Under the pieces are notes generated by a model. The model saw nothing but the letters and a program-made list of their open reading frames with translations, was not told the DNA's origin and did not search any database. Below are positions 43,661 through 50,100 of a stretch of DNA of 64,000 bases, piece after piece (position 1 is the stretch's first letter; every line of letters begins with the position of its first letter). A program made the position numbers and the translations under genes. The stretch comes from Brotaphodocola sp003480315 (GTDB taxonomy: Bacteria; Bacillota; Clostridia; Lachnospirales; Lachnospiraceae), in the NCBI RefSeq assembly GCF_964246085.1, contig NZ_CAXTPD010000009.1; one strand, written 5' to 3'.

Positions 43661-44055
43661 CTGCGCTCACCACCTTTCGCGGCAAGTGCAGCATATAGCT
43701 GTCGGCTGCAATCCAGCGCGGCATGGTCGCCGTTGATCGCTTCAATAGAAACACCCAAACCAGCGGCGCAATCTGCAAAAGCGATTACGTCTAAACAGTT
43801 ACGGGAAATGCGGTCAAGGCTTGCCACAATGATTTTTTCTAACCGCCCATTTTTCATATCCTGCTGCATAAGGGAAAACGCGGGACGGTCAAAGTTCAAA
43901 CCGTTATAGCCGTTATCTACATACAGCGCAAAGGTGGCAATCCCATTTTGGCTTGCGTGGTAAAGAAGTTTTTGCATTTGATTGTCAAGGTACAAAGTAT
44001 CTGTTTGAAGTGCCGCACGAAAATAGTATGCGGTCAATTTATCCGGCTGTTTCAT
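43657..44055 (-). CDS. Small serine-recombinase-like protein lacking the catalytic serine
   Basis: A 132-residue stand-alone resolvase catalytic domain. It aligns with serine recombinase N-domains: AYYFRAAL at the nucleophile strand, DNGYNGLNFDRPAF, and SLDRISRN with its arginines. The nucleophile position (S in YxRxS) is alanine (A15), so strand cleavage should be impossible. No recombinase or zinc-ribbon domain follows. The gene is coupled to the large recombinase through a TTGA overlap, implying equal expression. It may form mixed oligomers as a regulator or directionality factor; that is inference. Confidence 0.8.
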   Translation of the reverse strand: MKQPDKLTAYYFRAALQTDTLYLDNQMQKLLYHASQNGIATFALYVDNGYNGLNFDRPAFSLMQQDMKNGRLEKIIVASLDRISRNCLDVIAFADCAAGLGVSIEAINGDHAALDCSRQLYAALAAKGGERS

Positions 44056-44147
44056 GTTACCTCCTATTCCGACAGCCGGACAAACAGGTTATGTATATTA
44101 TACCACAAAACCCGCCGCCCGTCTGCAATAGGAGAGTAATTTCGGCA

Positions 44148-44321
44148 TTATACCGGGCTTTTTTCTTGTTTTAGGTCATTGTGGATTAGGCGGCGTACCT
44201 TTGTCGCGGCGTCCTCTCTTACACCGTCTTTTACAACGGCTTTGACGATATAGGTTATATCCCCGATCTTGTATTCGCGTACAATCGGGGATTTTGCTTC
44301 TTGCTTATTTGTTTGTTCCAT
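44148..44321 (-). CDS. TnpW-like transposon-encoded protein
   Basis: A 57-residue frame on the minus strand, starting MEQTNKQEAKSPIVREYKIG and continuing DITYIVKAVVKDGVREDAAT, ending at TAA 44148-44150. It matches the TnpW family (PF14202) of small proteins found next to recombinases in clostridial ICEs; the role is unknown. It lies about 90 bases upstream of the small recombinase gene in the same direction. Confidence 0.8.
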   Translation of the reverse strand: MEQTNKQEAKSPIVREYKIGDITYIVKAVVKDGVREDAATKVRRLIHNDLKQEKSPV

Positions 44322-44781
44322 AGTAGAAAATCCCCCTTTCGTGGGATAGAAAGAGAATATGAACTAAAAAGGCAAAAACGGGCGGTTGTTAGCTGCAACC
44401 TCACGGGAGTTTCACCCCGGCCCATGCTTATGGGTGCGCCGCGCAATACTTTGAGGGTGTTCAACGCGGGAGTATCATTGTGCCGCCTTGTATGTCGTCG
44501 CCCACAAGCTGCTAAACTTGTTTTACGGCGCGGTAGTTCTCGCTCGGCTTTTCCCCGTAGGGGAAAAGCTGTCATGGCGTACCCGCCGACTGGCTCGGTA
44601 CAGACGGAATGTACCCGTTGCCTGTTATGCTGCGCACCAAAGGCCGCTTTCTTTGTCAAAGAACAATAGGCTTTGTCGGCCTGCAAAAGCACATCAACAG
44701 CGGATATGCTTTTGCGGAACGACAAATAGCCCATAACGGGAAGCGTGGAAAGGGGACACGCTCCCGCATGGGCTGGAAAAG
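44322..44781. other. Structured gene-free interval between tnpW and the HTH gene
   Basis: 460 bases without a credible gene; frames that cross it (for example 44255-44734 on the minus strand) overlap tnpW and show no domain. It contains a perfect palindrome CTTTTCCCC-GTA-GGGGAAAAG at about 44,549-44,569, and a second pair GCAAAAGCA ... TGCTTTTGC at about 44,682-44,714. Its high GC and structure suggest a non-coding RNA or a cis-acting recombination region. Confidence 0.5.
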
Positions 44782-45024
44782 TTATCCTACATGAAAAGCA
44801 AGGGTGCGGGTAATAAGACGCACTTGCAGCCTGTTACGCATTTCCTCGTCCACATAGGAATAGGTATTGCCCGCGTCGTCTTTCAGCGTGCGGGTACAAA
44901 GTTTTGCTATGTAACCCTCGTAATGCTTCAAGATCGCGCACATGGCGGTTGTGTCGCCGTTTGCCGCTGCGGAAATGACAGGGAACGGCAACAGATTTTC
45001 AGATTTCCTAACGGTATTCATCAT
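44782..45024 (-). CDS. Small helix-turn-helix protein (HTH_16-type) of ICEs
   Basis: An 80-residue protein starting MMNTVRKSENLLPFPVI. The body (SAAANGDTTAMCAILKHYEGYI to SYVDEEMRNRLQVRLI) matches the small helix-turn-helix proteins that accompany sigma-like factors in Tn916/Tn1549-type elements and resembles sigma region 2 in miniature. The start at 45024, with GGAGGG eight bases upstream, lies inside the end of the sigma-like gene, so the two are coupled. They probably act together on ICE promoters (inference). Confidence 0.75.
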   Translation of the reverse strand: MMNTVRKSENLLPFPVISAAANGDTTAMCAILKHYEGYIAKLCTRTLKDDAGNTYSYVDEEMRNRLQVRLITRTLAFHVG

Positions 45025-45445
45025 CTGCTTTTCCCTCCAAATACTGTTTGATTTTCGCAAGCGCGGATTTCCTGTGCCGGAAAACCGTCGTGCGTACAAC
45101 ATTCAGCAGTTCGCCAATTTCCGCGTCGCTCATATCCAAGAAGTAGGACAACAGGATAATGTCGCGTTTTCTTTCGGGCAAAGCGTTAAGTGCTTCGGCA
45201 AGCAATTCATTTTTGACGAGTACATCAAAGCCGGACACTTGAAAACGGAAATAATCGCTTTCGTATTCGTCCGTTGTGAAAAGCTGCGCAAGTTCGCTTT
45301 CGCTCAAATCCGAAAAAGTAACTTCGCGTGCTGCGCGTTTCGCAAGAGTGCGACGGTGGCTTTTCGCTTCGCCGACCAAAGTTTTCTTTGCTAATGCGTC
45401 GTACTGATGTTGTATTCTTTCCTTGTCGGAAGAAGATAGCTCCAT
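45008..45445 (-). CDS. Sigma-70 region 4-like factor of the ICE
   Basis: A 145-residue protein. Its C-terminal half has region 4 of sigma-70 factors: LLAEALNALPERKRDIILLSYF split across residues 82-103, then MSDAEIGELLNVVRTTVFRH as the helix-turn-helix. The N-terminal half is charged and has no obvious region 2. I choose the ATG at 45445, which has AGGAGGT about 7 bases upstream; a GTG three codons earlier overlaps that ribosome site. It overlaps the downstream HTH gene by 17 bases. Confidence 0.85.
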   Translation of the reverse strand: MELSSSDKERIQHQYDALAKKTLVGEAKSHRRTLAKRAAREVTFSDLSESELAQLFTTDEYESDYFRFQVSGFDVLVKNELLAEALNALPERKRDIILLSYFLDMSDAEIGELLNVVRTTVFRHRKSALAKIKQYLEGKADDEYR

Positions 45446-45578
45446 AGAGTTCACCTCCTTCCCGCGTGGAGTAGAGGACGGGAGTTAAGGGCTTGTCCTC
45501 TCTGCCCCTTTCGCTCCGTACCCGTTCGGGAGATGGCTCTTGAGTGCGCTTTTCAGAAAAAAGTTGAAAAAAGCAAAA

Positions 45579-45609
45579 TGCGCCCGTCCGCAAGACGCGG
45601 ACGGGCGCA
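45579..45609 (-). terminator. Terminator upstream of the sigma-like gene
   Basis: TGCGCCCGTCCGC and GCGGACGGGCGCA form a perfect 13-bp stem with a 5-nt loop; on the minus strand TTTTGCTTTTTT follows. It is the third hairpin met by transcription leaving the cargo. Confidence 0.85.
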
Positions 45610-45730
45610 AAGGAAATGTAAGCAGTAGCTAAATGTATTGACAGTTCACATTCATAGCCGGAATATCCCGCTTGCGGAGCATAGCTTTTTTTGACCGCAA
45701 AGCATTAGGCGGGTTACAGTAAATAAAAAT

Positions 45731-45765
45731 GGACACGGCGATACCTCCCCGATACCGCCGTATCC
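45731..45765 (-). terminator. Second terminator between cargo and sigma-like gene
   Basis: On the minus strand GGATACGGCGGTATC pairs with TATCGCCGTGTCC around a G-rich loop, followed by ATTTTTATTT. Confidence 0.65.
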
Positions 45766-45848
45766 TTAAAAAAGGGCGACTTTAATACACTACCCGCAAT
45801 CCATTCTATAATAGGGAACAGCGGCTTTTGCGCAATATTAAATAAAAA

Positions 45849-45891
45849 AGCCGATAACACATAGGTTTTTTGACCTAATGCGTTATCGGCT
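45849..45891 (-). terminator. Terminator after the RlmN/Cfr-like gene
   Basis: On the minus strand AGCCGATAAC and GTTATCGGCT, with inner complementarity TAGGT/ACCTA, form a strong hairpin followed by TTTTTT, 28 bases after the stop at 45919. Confidence 0.9.
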
Positions 45892-45918
45892 CTGCGTCTA
45901 TGCGTCTGGCACTTTTAA

Positions 45919-46902
45919 TCATTTTTTTTTGAATTTATTATATGTGTTAGCTAACTGTCCACAAGCCGCGTTAATCTCTCTGCCATGAGAAACTCTCATA
46001 GTAACTTCAAGTCCTGCTTGCTCTAATTGATGTTTGAATGCAACTATTTCCCGTTTCTGTGGTGCTTTAATTCTTGAATTGCTTGTTGGGTTGTATTGTA
46101 ACACGTTAATCATAACTTTTTTGCCCCGAAACCATTTTGCAAGTTGTCTTACATCTGAGGGCCGGTCATTTATACCCGGTAAAAGCAAATACGCAAAGAC
46201 AATTTTGCGATTATGCCTTTCAGAATAGGATAAGGCTTGCTTAACAACATCTTCAATAGCATATATGCGCATGTGAGGAATAATACGATTTCTTGCAGAT
46301 TGTGTTGCTGCGTGTAAAGATATTGTCAACTGAATTTTAAGATGTTCCTCGCGCAATTTTTTTAATTGATCGACCGGACCAACTGTTGATATGGTAATGC
46401 CGTCGGTTGGAAAGTTGAGCCCATATCTATCTCGGAGAATATGGATTGCTTTTATCAAGTTGTCATAATTGAATAAAGGCTCTCCCATACCCATAAAAAC
46501 GATACGGTTTACTTTTCGACGCAACAATATAATCTGTTGTACGATTTCTGACGATGTTAGATTACGAACAAAGCCATTTCGCCCGGACTCACAAAAAATA
46601 CAACCAACAGGACAACCGACTTGTGTGCTCACGCAAACAGTTCCACCATCTCGCCGCTTGATAAAAACCGTTTCAATGTATTTGTTGTCTTTCAGTTCGT
46701 AAACATACTTTTCAGTATCACTGCTTTTGCAAATATTTTTTACCAACATTGATAGATTTTTTTTGCGTGGTAATTGCTTATATAATTCTTCATATAAGGC
46801 TTTTGCTTCATTCTCGCCAATAACTTCCGACATTTCTTTGTAAGTAAATCCGTATGGATCATTCCGTACTTCCGCAGGCGTATATTTAGGTAAACGTTTC
46901 AT
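45919..46902 (-). CDS. RlmN/Cfr-family radical SAM 23S rRNA methyltransferase (ICE cargo)
   Basis: A 327-residue radical SAM enzyme predicted to methylate an adenine of 23S rRNA (A2503 in RlmN and Cfr). All catalytic cysteines are present: C97-x3-C101-x2-C104 for the iron-sulfur cluster (GCPVGCIFCESG), C90 in the VCVSTQ strand as the proton-abstracting residue, and C314 in INAACGQLANTY as the methyl carrier. Other motifs are FMGMGEPLFNYD and TISLHAA. The gene is AT-rich, unlike the ICE backbone, and lies behind an attenuation leader with a KTR protein, as resistance genes do. A Cfr-like role in resistance to peptidyl-transferase antibiotics is plausible; it is clearly not the staphylococcal Cfr sequence, and RlmN-type housekeeping activity cannot be excluded. 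Confidence 0.85.
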   Translation of the reverse strand: MKRLPKYTPAEVRNDPYGFTYKEMSEVIGENEAKALYEELYKQLPRKKNLSMLVKNICKSSDTEKYVYELKDNKYIETVFIKRRDGGTVCVSTQVGCPVGCIFCESGRNGFVRNLTSSEIVQQIILLRRKVNRIVFMGMGEPLFNYDNLIKAIHILRDRYGLNFPTDGITISTVGPVDQLKKLREEHLKIQLTISLHAATQSARNRIIPHMRIYAIEDVVKQALSYSERHNRKIVFAYLLLPGINDRPSDVRQLAKWFRGKKVMINVLQYNPTSNSRIKAPQKREIVAFKHQLEQAGLEVTMRVSHGREINAACGQLANTYNKFKKK

Positions 46903-46918
46903 TTTTATATCCTTTCTT

Positions 46919-47104
46919 CTAAATAATAAAAGTTTGTTTTTCTGTATTTTTGATTACAATCTCTAATTTTTCTACATCAATGATATGCGTCAATTTGCAT
47001 TTAGGGCAGAAAAGAGGAAAATCTTTTAATACAGTATTATGAAATACTTGAACTCTCGTCTTTCCGTTACAAATCGGACATTTTATCCAATATTTTTTAA
47101 GCAT
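46919..47104 (-). CDS. Cysteine-rich KTR-domain protein
   Basis: A 61-residue protein starting MLKKYWIKCPICNGKTRVQV with a second CxxC in FPLFCPKCKLTH, a probable zinc ribbon of the KTR family (PF14205). These small proteins accompany resistance genes in Tn916-like and Tn1549-like elements; their function is unknown. An AAAGGACGAG ribosome site precedes it, and it begins about 30 bases after a terminator. The rRNA methyltransferase gene follows after 16 bases, so the two share a transcript. Confidence 0.85.
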   Translation of the reverse strand: MLKKYWIKCPICNGKTRVQVFHNTVLKDFPLFCPKCKLTHIIDVEKLEIVIKNTEKQTFII

Positions 47105-47133
47105 TATATTTCACTCGTCCTTTTTACACAAAA

Positions 47134-47174
47134 AAATGCAGGTCAATCCTCAACATGAGCATTGACCTGCATTT
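47134..47174 (-). terminator. Second leader terminator, directly before the KTR gene
   Basis: On the minus strand AAATGCAGGTCAAT pairs with ATTGACCTGCATTT (14 bp), then seven T in all. It lies upstream of the KTR start and downstream of the first attenuator, so transcripts must pass both to express the cargo. Confidence 0.85.
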
Positions 47175-47281
47175 ATAATGCACAGAGCAGTACAACAAAA
47201 CTAAGGCATAGCTTGCACTATGTCTATACTATATCTATACGTCGTTAGTTTTTTGTATAGCATCCGCAAAATAAGCATGAC

Positions 47282-47319
47282 AAAAAAGCCCATGTTGAAA
47301 ATGGGAAAATCCTTTTTTT
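47282..47319 (-). promoter_or_regulatory. First attenuator hairpin after the leader peptide
   Basis: On the minus strand CCCAT and ATGGG close a 7-nt loop, with A-rich and T-rich flanks that extend pairing (AAAAAAAGGATTTT ... GCTTTTTTG). It follows the leader peptide stop by 7 bases, the usual place for ribosome-controlled attenuation. Confidence 0.7.
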
Positions 47320-47325
47320 CAATGC

Positions 47326-47352
47326 TTATCTAATACGCATGCTATGCAACAT
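47326..47352 (-). CDS. Leader peptide MLHSMRIR controlling the cargo operon
   Basis: An 8-codon frame on the minus strand: ATG 47352 to TAA 47326. AAGGAGG lies 8 bases upstream, an excellent ribosome site for so short a frame. With the strong promoter upstream and terminators downstream it has the layout of tet(M)-type or rRNA-methylase-type attenuation leaders, in which drug-slowed ribosomes on the leader shift RNA folding and permit read-through. Confidence 0.7.
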   Translation of the reverse strand: MLHSMRIR

Positions 47353-47380
47353 AAACGCCGCCTCCTTTTACATAAATTTT

Positions 47381-47409
47381 ATTTTATCAGAAAATCAGTC
47401 TACTGTCAA
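47381..47409 (-). promoter_or_regulatory. Promoter of the attenuated cargo operon
   Basis: On the minus strand TTGACA, a 17-nt spacer and TAAAAT, 29 bases before the leader peptide ATG. Confidence 0.85.
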
Positions 47410-47502
47410 TACACAACAGGAAGTATTTAACCTAATGATATGAATTGTGTGGACATATCCAAAAAGAAAGGTGAACTGTAAAATGTAACAGGGTGAATGA
47501 AA

Positions 47503-47859
47503 ATGGCAAAAAGACCCGTACCATTGTACGACTTTAAGGCTTTCGGGGCAGCTATAAAAGCCGCGAGAAATGAATACGGCGAGAGCCGCAAAAAGGTAAG
47601 CGACGAGTTATATATTTCCCCGCGCTACCTTGCGAATATCGAGAACAAGGGACAACAGCCGAGTTTACAGGTATTCTATGACCTTGTAACCCGGTATCAT
47701 ATTTCGGTAGATCAATTTTTCTTCCCGAACAGCAATGCGGAGAAATCCACCGGGCGGCGGCAGCTTGACGCGCTGCTGGACGGTATGAGCGATAAAGGCA
47801 TACGGATTGTAACCGCAACAGCAAGGGAGATAACGGAAGTCGAAAAAGCAGAGGATTAA
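47503..47859 (+). CDS. XRE-family transcriptional regulator
   Basis: A 118-residue DNA-binding protein with a helix-turn-helix of the Cro/CI type (about residues 10-65: FGAAIKAARNEYGESRKKVS then ELYISPRYLANIENKGQQPS) and a polar C-terminus. ATG 47503 has AGGGTGA six bases upstream and is preferred to ATG 47497. It is divergent from the cargo operon and just upstream of mobC, where ICE regulators of mobilisation genes usually lie. Confidence 0.88.
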   Translation: MAKRPVPLYDFKAFGAAIKAARNEYGESRKKVSDELYISPRYLANIENKGQQPSLQVFYDLVTRYHISVDQFFFPNSNAEKSTGRRQLDALLDGMSDKGIRIVTATAREITEVEKAED

Positions 47860-47947
47860 CCTCACAATATGAGAAATCGGGAGATTGCAGCGCATGGCGG
47901 CTGCAATCTTTTTTTGCGTCCAAAATCAAAGGAACGCGCAACAAATA

Positions 47948-48053
47948 CCGCCTTTCGGTGGGGGTATGGAGTAGATAGCAAGCACAGCAAACGAGTACCC
48001 GTTTGCGGAAAATGCTTGTTGGGATAATCCCAAACCCTTATACCGAAAGGCGG
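47948..48053 (+). repeat. Structured element upstream of mobC (candidate oriT or leader), copy 1
   Basis: A 12-bp inverted repeat, CCGCCTTTCGGT at 47948-47959 and ACCGAAAGGCGG at 48042-48053, encloses two hairpins: GCAAACG/CGTTTGC (loop AGTACC, about 47,987-48,006) and TTGGGA/TCCCAA (about 48,018-48,032). The part 47976-48040 recurs, inverted, at 53529-53627. Position just before mobC and the relaxase is typical of oriT; it is also positioned as a 5' leader of the mob operon. Function is inference. Confidence 0.6.
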
Positions 48054-48060
48054 CGCGGAA

Positions 48061-48390
48061 ATGGAAAACCGAAAGAGAAATATACAGATGAAGTTTTACG
48101 TTACGGAAGAAGAAAAGCGGCTGATCGACGAGAAGATGAAGCAGCTTCCCATAAAGCAGTATGGGGCATACTTCCGTAAAATGGCGATAGACGGGTATAT
48201 TCTTGTCGTTGACCGAAGCGACACAAAAGCATATATCCGGGAACTGCAAGCGGTGAGCCGGAACATCAACCAAATTGCAAAACGCGCCAATGCGACGGGG
48301 ACGGTTTACAGGCAGGATATAGAGGACATTAAAAAGGCGGTGGACGAGATATGGCGGTTACAAAGACGCACCCTATTAAATCAACCTTAA
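48061..48390 (+). CDS. mobC: MobC-like relaxosome accessory protein
   Basis: A 109-residue protein starting MENRKRNIQMKFYVTEEEKR, with a ribbon-helix-helix N-terminal part and the MobC motif (VSRNINQIAKRANATG). MobC proteins bind near oriT and help open it for the relaxase. The relaxase gene begins 40 bases before its stop. It is preceded within 8 bases by the structured element. Confidence 0.9.
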   Translation: MENRKRNIQMKFYVTEEEKRLIDEKMKQLPIKQYGAYFRKMAIDGYILVVDRSDTKAYIRELQAVSRNINQIAKRANATGTVYRQDIEDIKKAVDEIWRLQRRTLLNQP

Positions 48391-49685
48391 AGGCTGCGAT
48401 AGACTATATCTTAAATCCCGAAAAGACAGACGGGAAGCTGCTTGCGTCCTCTTTCGGCTGCGGGCTGGAAACCGCCGATATTGAGTTTGCATGGACGCGG
48501 GAAGCTGCCGGAGATCGCGGCACACATTTAGGGCGGCACTTGATACAATCCTTTGCGGTGGGAGAAACCACACCGGAAGAAGCGCACAAAATCGGCATGG
48601 AACTTGCCGGGGCGGTATTAGGCGGCAAGTATGAGTTTGTTTTGACAACTCACGTCGATAAAGACCATCTGCATAATCACTTGATTTTCAACGCGGTTAG
48701 CTTCGTTGACTACAAAAAGTACCATTCCAACAAGCAAAGCTATCACTTTATCCGGCGCACCAGCGACAGGATATGTAAAGAGCATGGGCTATCCGTCGTC
48801 GTACCGGGACAGGACAAGGGAAAAAGCTATGCAGAATACACCGCCGAAAAGCAAGGGACAAGCTACAAAGCAAAGCTGAAAACGGCGATAGATACTCTCA
48901 TTCCCCAAGTGAAAGATTTTGACGAACTGCTGCGCCGCTTGCAGGAAATGGGGTATGAAATCAAACAGGGCAAATACATTTCCTTTCGCGCTGCCGGACA
49001 GGAACGGTTTACCCGCACAAAGACGCTCGGCGCGGCCTATACGGAAGAAGCGATAAAGGAGCGTATCAAGGGCGTGTATGTTGCCAAAACAAAAACGCTG
49101 CGGGAAGATAAGAAAATCCGGCTTGTCGTCGATCTTGAAAACAGTATCAAAGCCCAACAGTCGGCGGGCTATGAACGGTGGGCAAAAATCCATAATCTGA
49201 AACAGGCTGCTAAAAGCATGAACTTCCTAACCGAAAACAAGATTGAGTATTATAGCGAACTTGAAAGCAAGATAGCCGATATTATGACCGCTCATGACGC
49301 GGCGGCAAAGGCGGTTAAGGAAGTGGAACAGCGTATGTCTGATTTGTCGCTGCTTATCAAGCACACCACCACATACCGACAGTTAAAACCGATTTACGAT
49401 GAATACCGAAAATCGCCGGACAAGGAAAAGTATCTGCGGGGGCATGAAAGCGAAATTATCCTGTTTGAAGCTGCGGCAAGGGCATTAAAGGAAATGCAGA
49501 TAAAGAAGCTGCCCGATCTCGCCGCGCTGCGCAAGGAGTATAGCAGCTTAAACGACAGGAAAACCAAATTGTATGAGGATTACCGCCAAGCGAAAAAGCA
49601 AATGCAAGAGTACGGCGTTGTCAAAAAGAACGTCGATAGTATTCTTTACCCGTCCCAAAGCAGGGCGCGGGAGCAGGAGCGATAA
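48351..49685 (+). CDS. Relaxase/mobilization nuclease (MOBP type)
   Basis: A 444-residue relaxase that should nick oriT and lead the DNA strand in transfer. The three-histidine metal motif is HVDKDHLHNH at residues 101-110, followed by the LIFNAVSFVD segment of the VirD2-like family. The nucleophile tyrosine is probably Y19 in AIDYILNPEKT. The C-terminal half (about 240-440) is helical with coiled coils and a basic end. It overlaps mobC by 40 bases in another frame. Confidence 0.92.
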   Translation: MAVTKTHPIKSTLKAAIDYILNPEKTDGKLLASSFGCGLETADIEFAWTREAAGDRGTHLGRHLIQSFAVGETTPEEAHKIGMELAGAVLGGKYEFVLTTHVDKDHLHNHLIFNAVSFVDYKKYHSNKQSYHFIRRTSDRICKEHGLSVVVPGQDKGKSYAEYTAEKQGTSYKAKLKTAIDTLIPQVKDFDELLRRLQEMGYEIKQGKYISFRAAGQERFTRTKTLGAAYTEEAIKERIKGVYVAKTKTLREDKKIRLVVDLENSIKAQQSAGYERWAKIHNLKQAAKSMNFLTENKIEYYSELESKIADIMTAHDAAAKAVKEVEQRMSDLSLLIKHTTTYRQLKPIYDEYRKSPDKEKYLRGHESEIILFEAAARALKEMQIKKLPDLAALRKEYSSLNDRKTKLYEDYRQAKKQMQEYGVVKKNVDSILYPSQSRAREQER

Positions 49686-49833
49686 GGCGCAAAACATGGG
49701 GTGGCAAGTGGAATGTTAAGGGCTGAAAACGCCTGTGTTTCTGCGGCTTCCAGCGCATGAAAACGACATAGACGATAAAGTATATTCAAACCCGCAAAAA
49801 CGGCTTTCTAATTGTCCACGCAAGGACAAAAAA

Positions 49834-49879
49834 AGAACAGGGGCGCGGTGCCGGAAATCGGCAACCCCGCCCCTGTTCT
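49834..49879 (-). terminator. Terminator of the minus-strand transfer operon
   Basis: AGAACAGGGGCG and CGCCCCTGTTCT pair over 12 bp with further inner pairing (TGCCGG/TCGGCA); on the minus strand seven T follow. It lies 8 bases after the last gene of the operon. Confidence 0.9.
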
Positions 49880-49886
49880 CTATGGG

Positions 49887-50096
49887 CTATTCCTCGTCGG
49901 TCAAGATAAACTCCCTTTCGGAAAACTCGCTGTCCGTCATGGCTTGCAGCTTGTTCACCGCTGCGGCGGCAAGCTGGCGCATATCCTCGTCCATGTAGGG
50001 TATGGCAGAGTTGATATTATCAATCGTCCTTTCCCGGCTGTCCTCGGCGTAAATCGCAATTATGTTTTCTTCCTCAATGGTAAAGCGGATATTCAT
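49887..50096 (-). CDS. Transposon-transfer assisting protein
   Basis: A 69-residue acidic protein (MNIRFTIEEENIIAIYAEDS, then AIPYMDEDMRQLAAAAVNKL). It matches the transposon-transfer assisting family (PF18643) found at the end of ICE transfer operons. No enzymatic motif. It begins 5 bases after the stop of the large antirestriction-like gene. Confidence 0.8.
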   Translation of the reverse strand: MNIRFTIEEENIIAIYAEDSRERTIDNINSAIPYMDEDMRQLAAAAVNKLQAMTDSEFSEREFILTDEE

Positions 50097-50100
50097 ACTA

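Noticed and set aside
44255..44734. 159-codon minus-strand frame
   Set aside because: It overlaps tnpW in another frame, has Arg/Cys-rich non-protein-like composition and no usable ribosome site; the interval looks non-coding.
47134..47409. Leader of a tetracycline resistance gene
   Set aside because: The architecture is like tet(M)-type leaders, but no ribosomal protection GTPase or tet efflux gene follows; the only genes downstream are KTR and the radical SAM methyltransferase.
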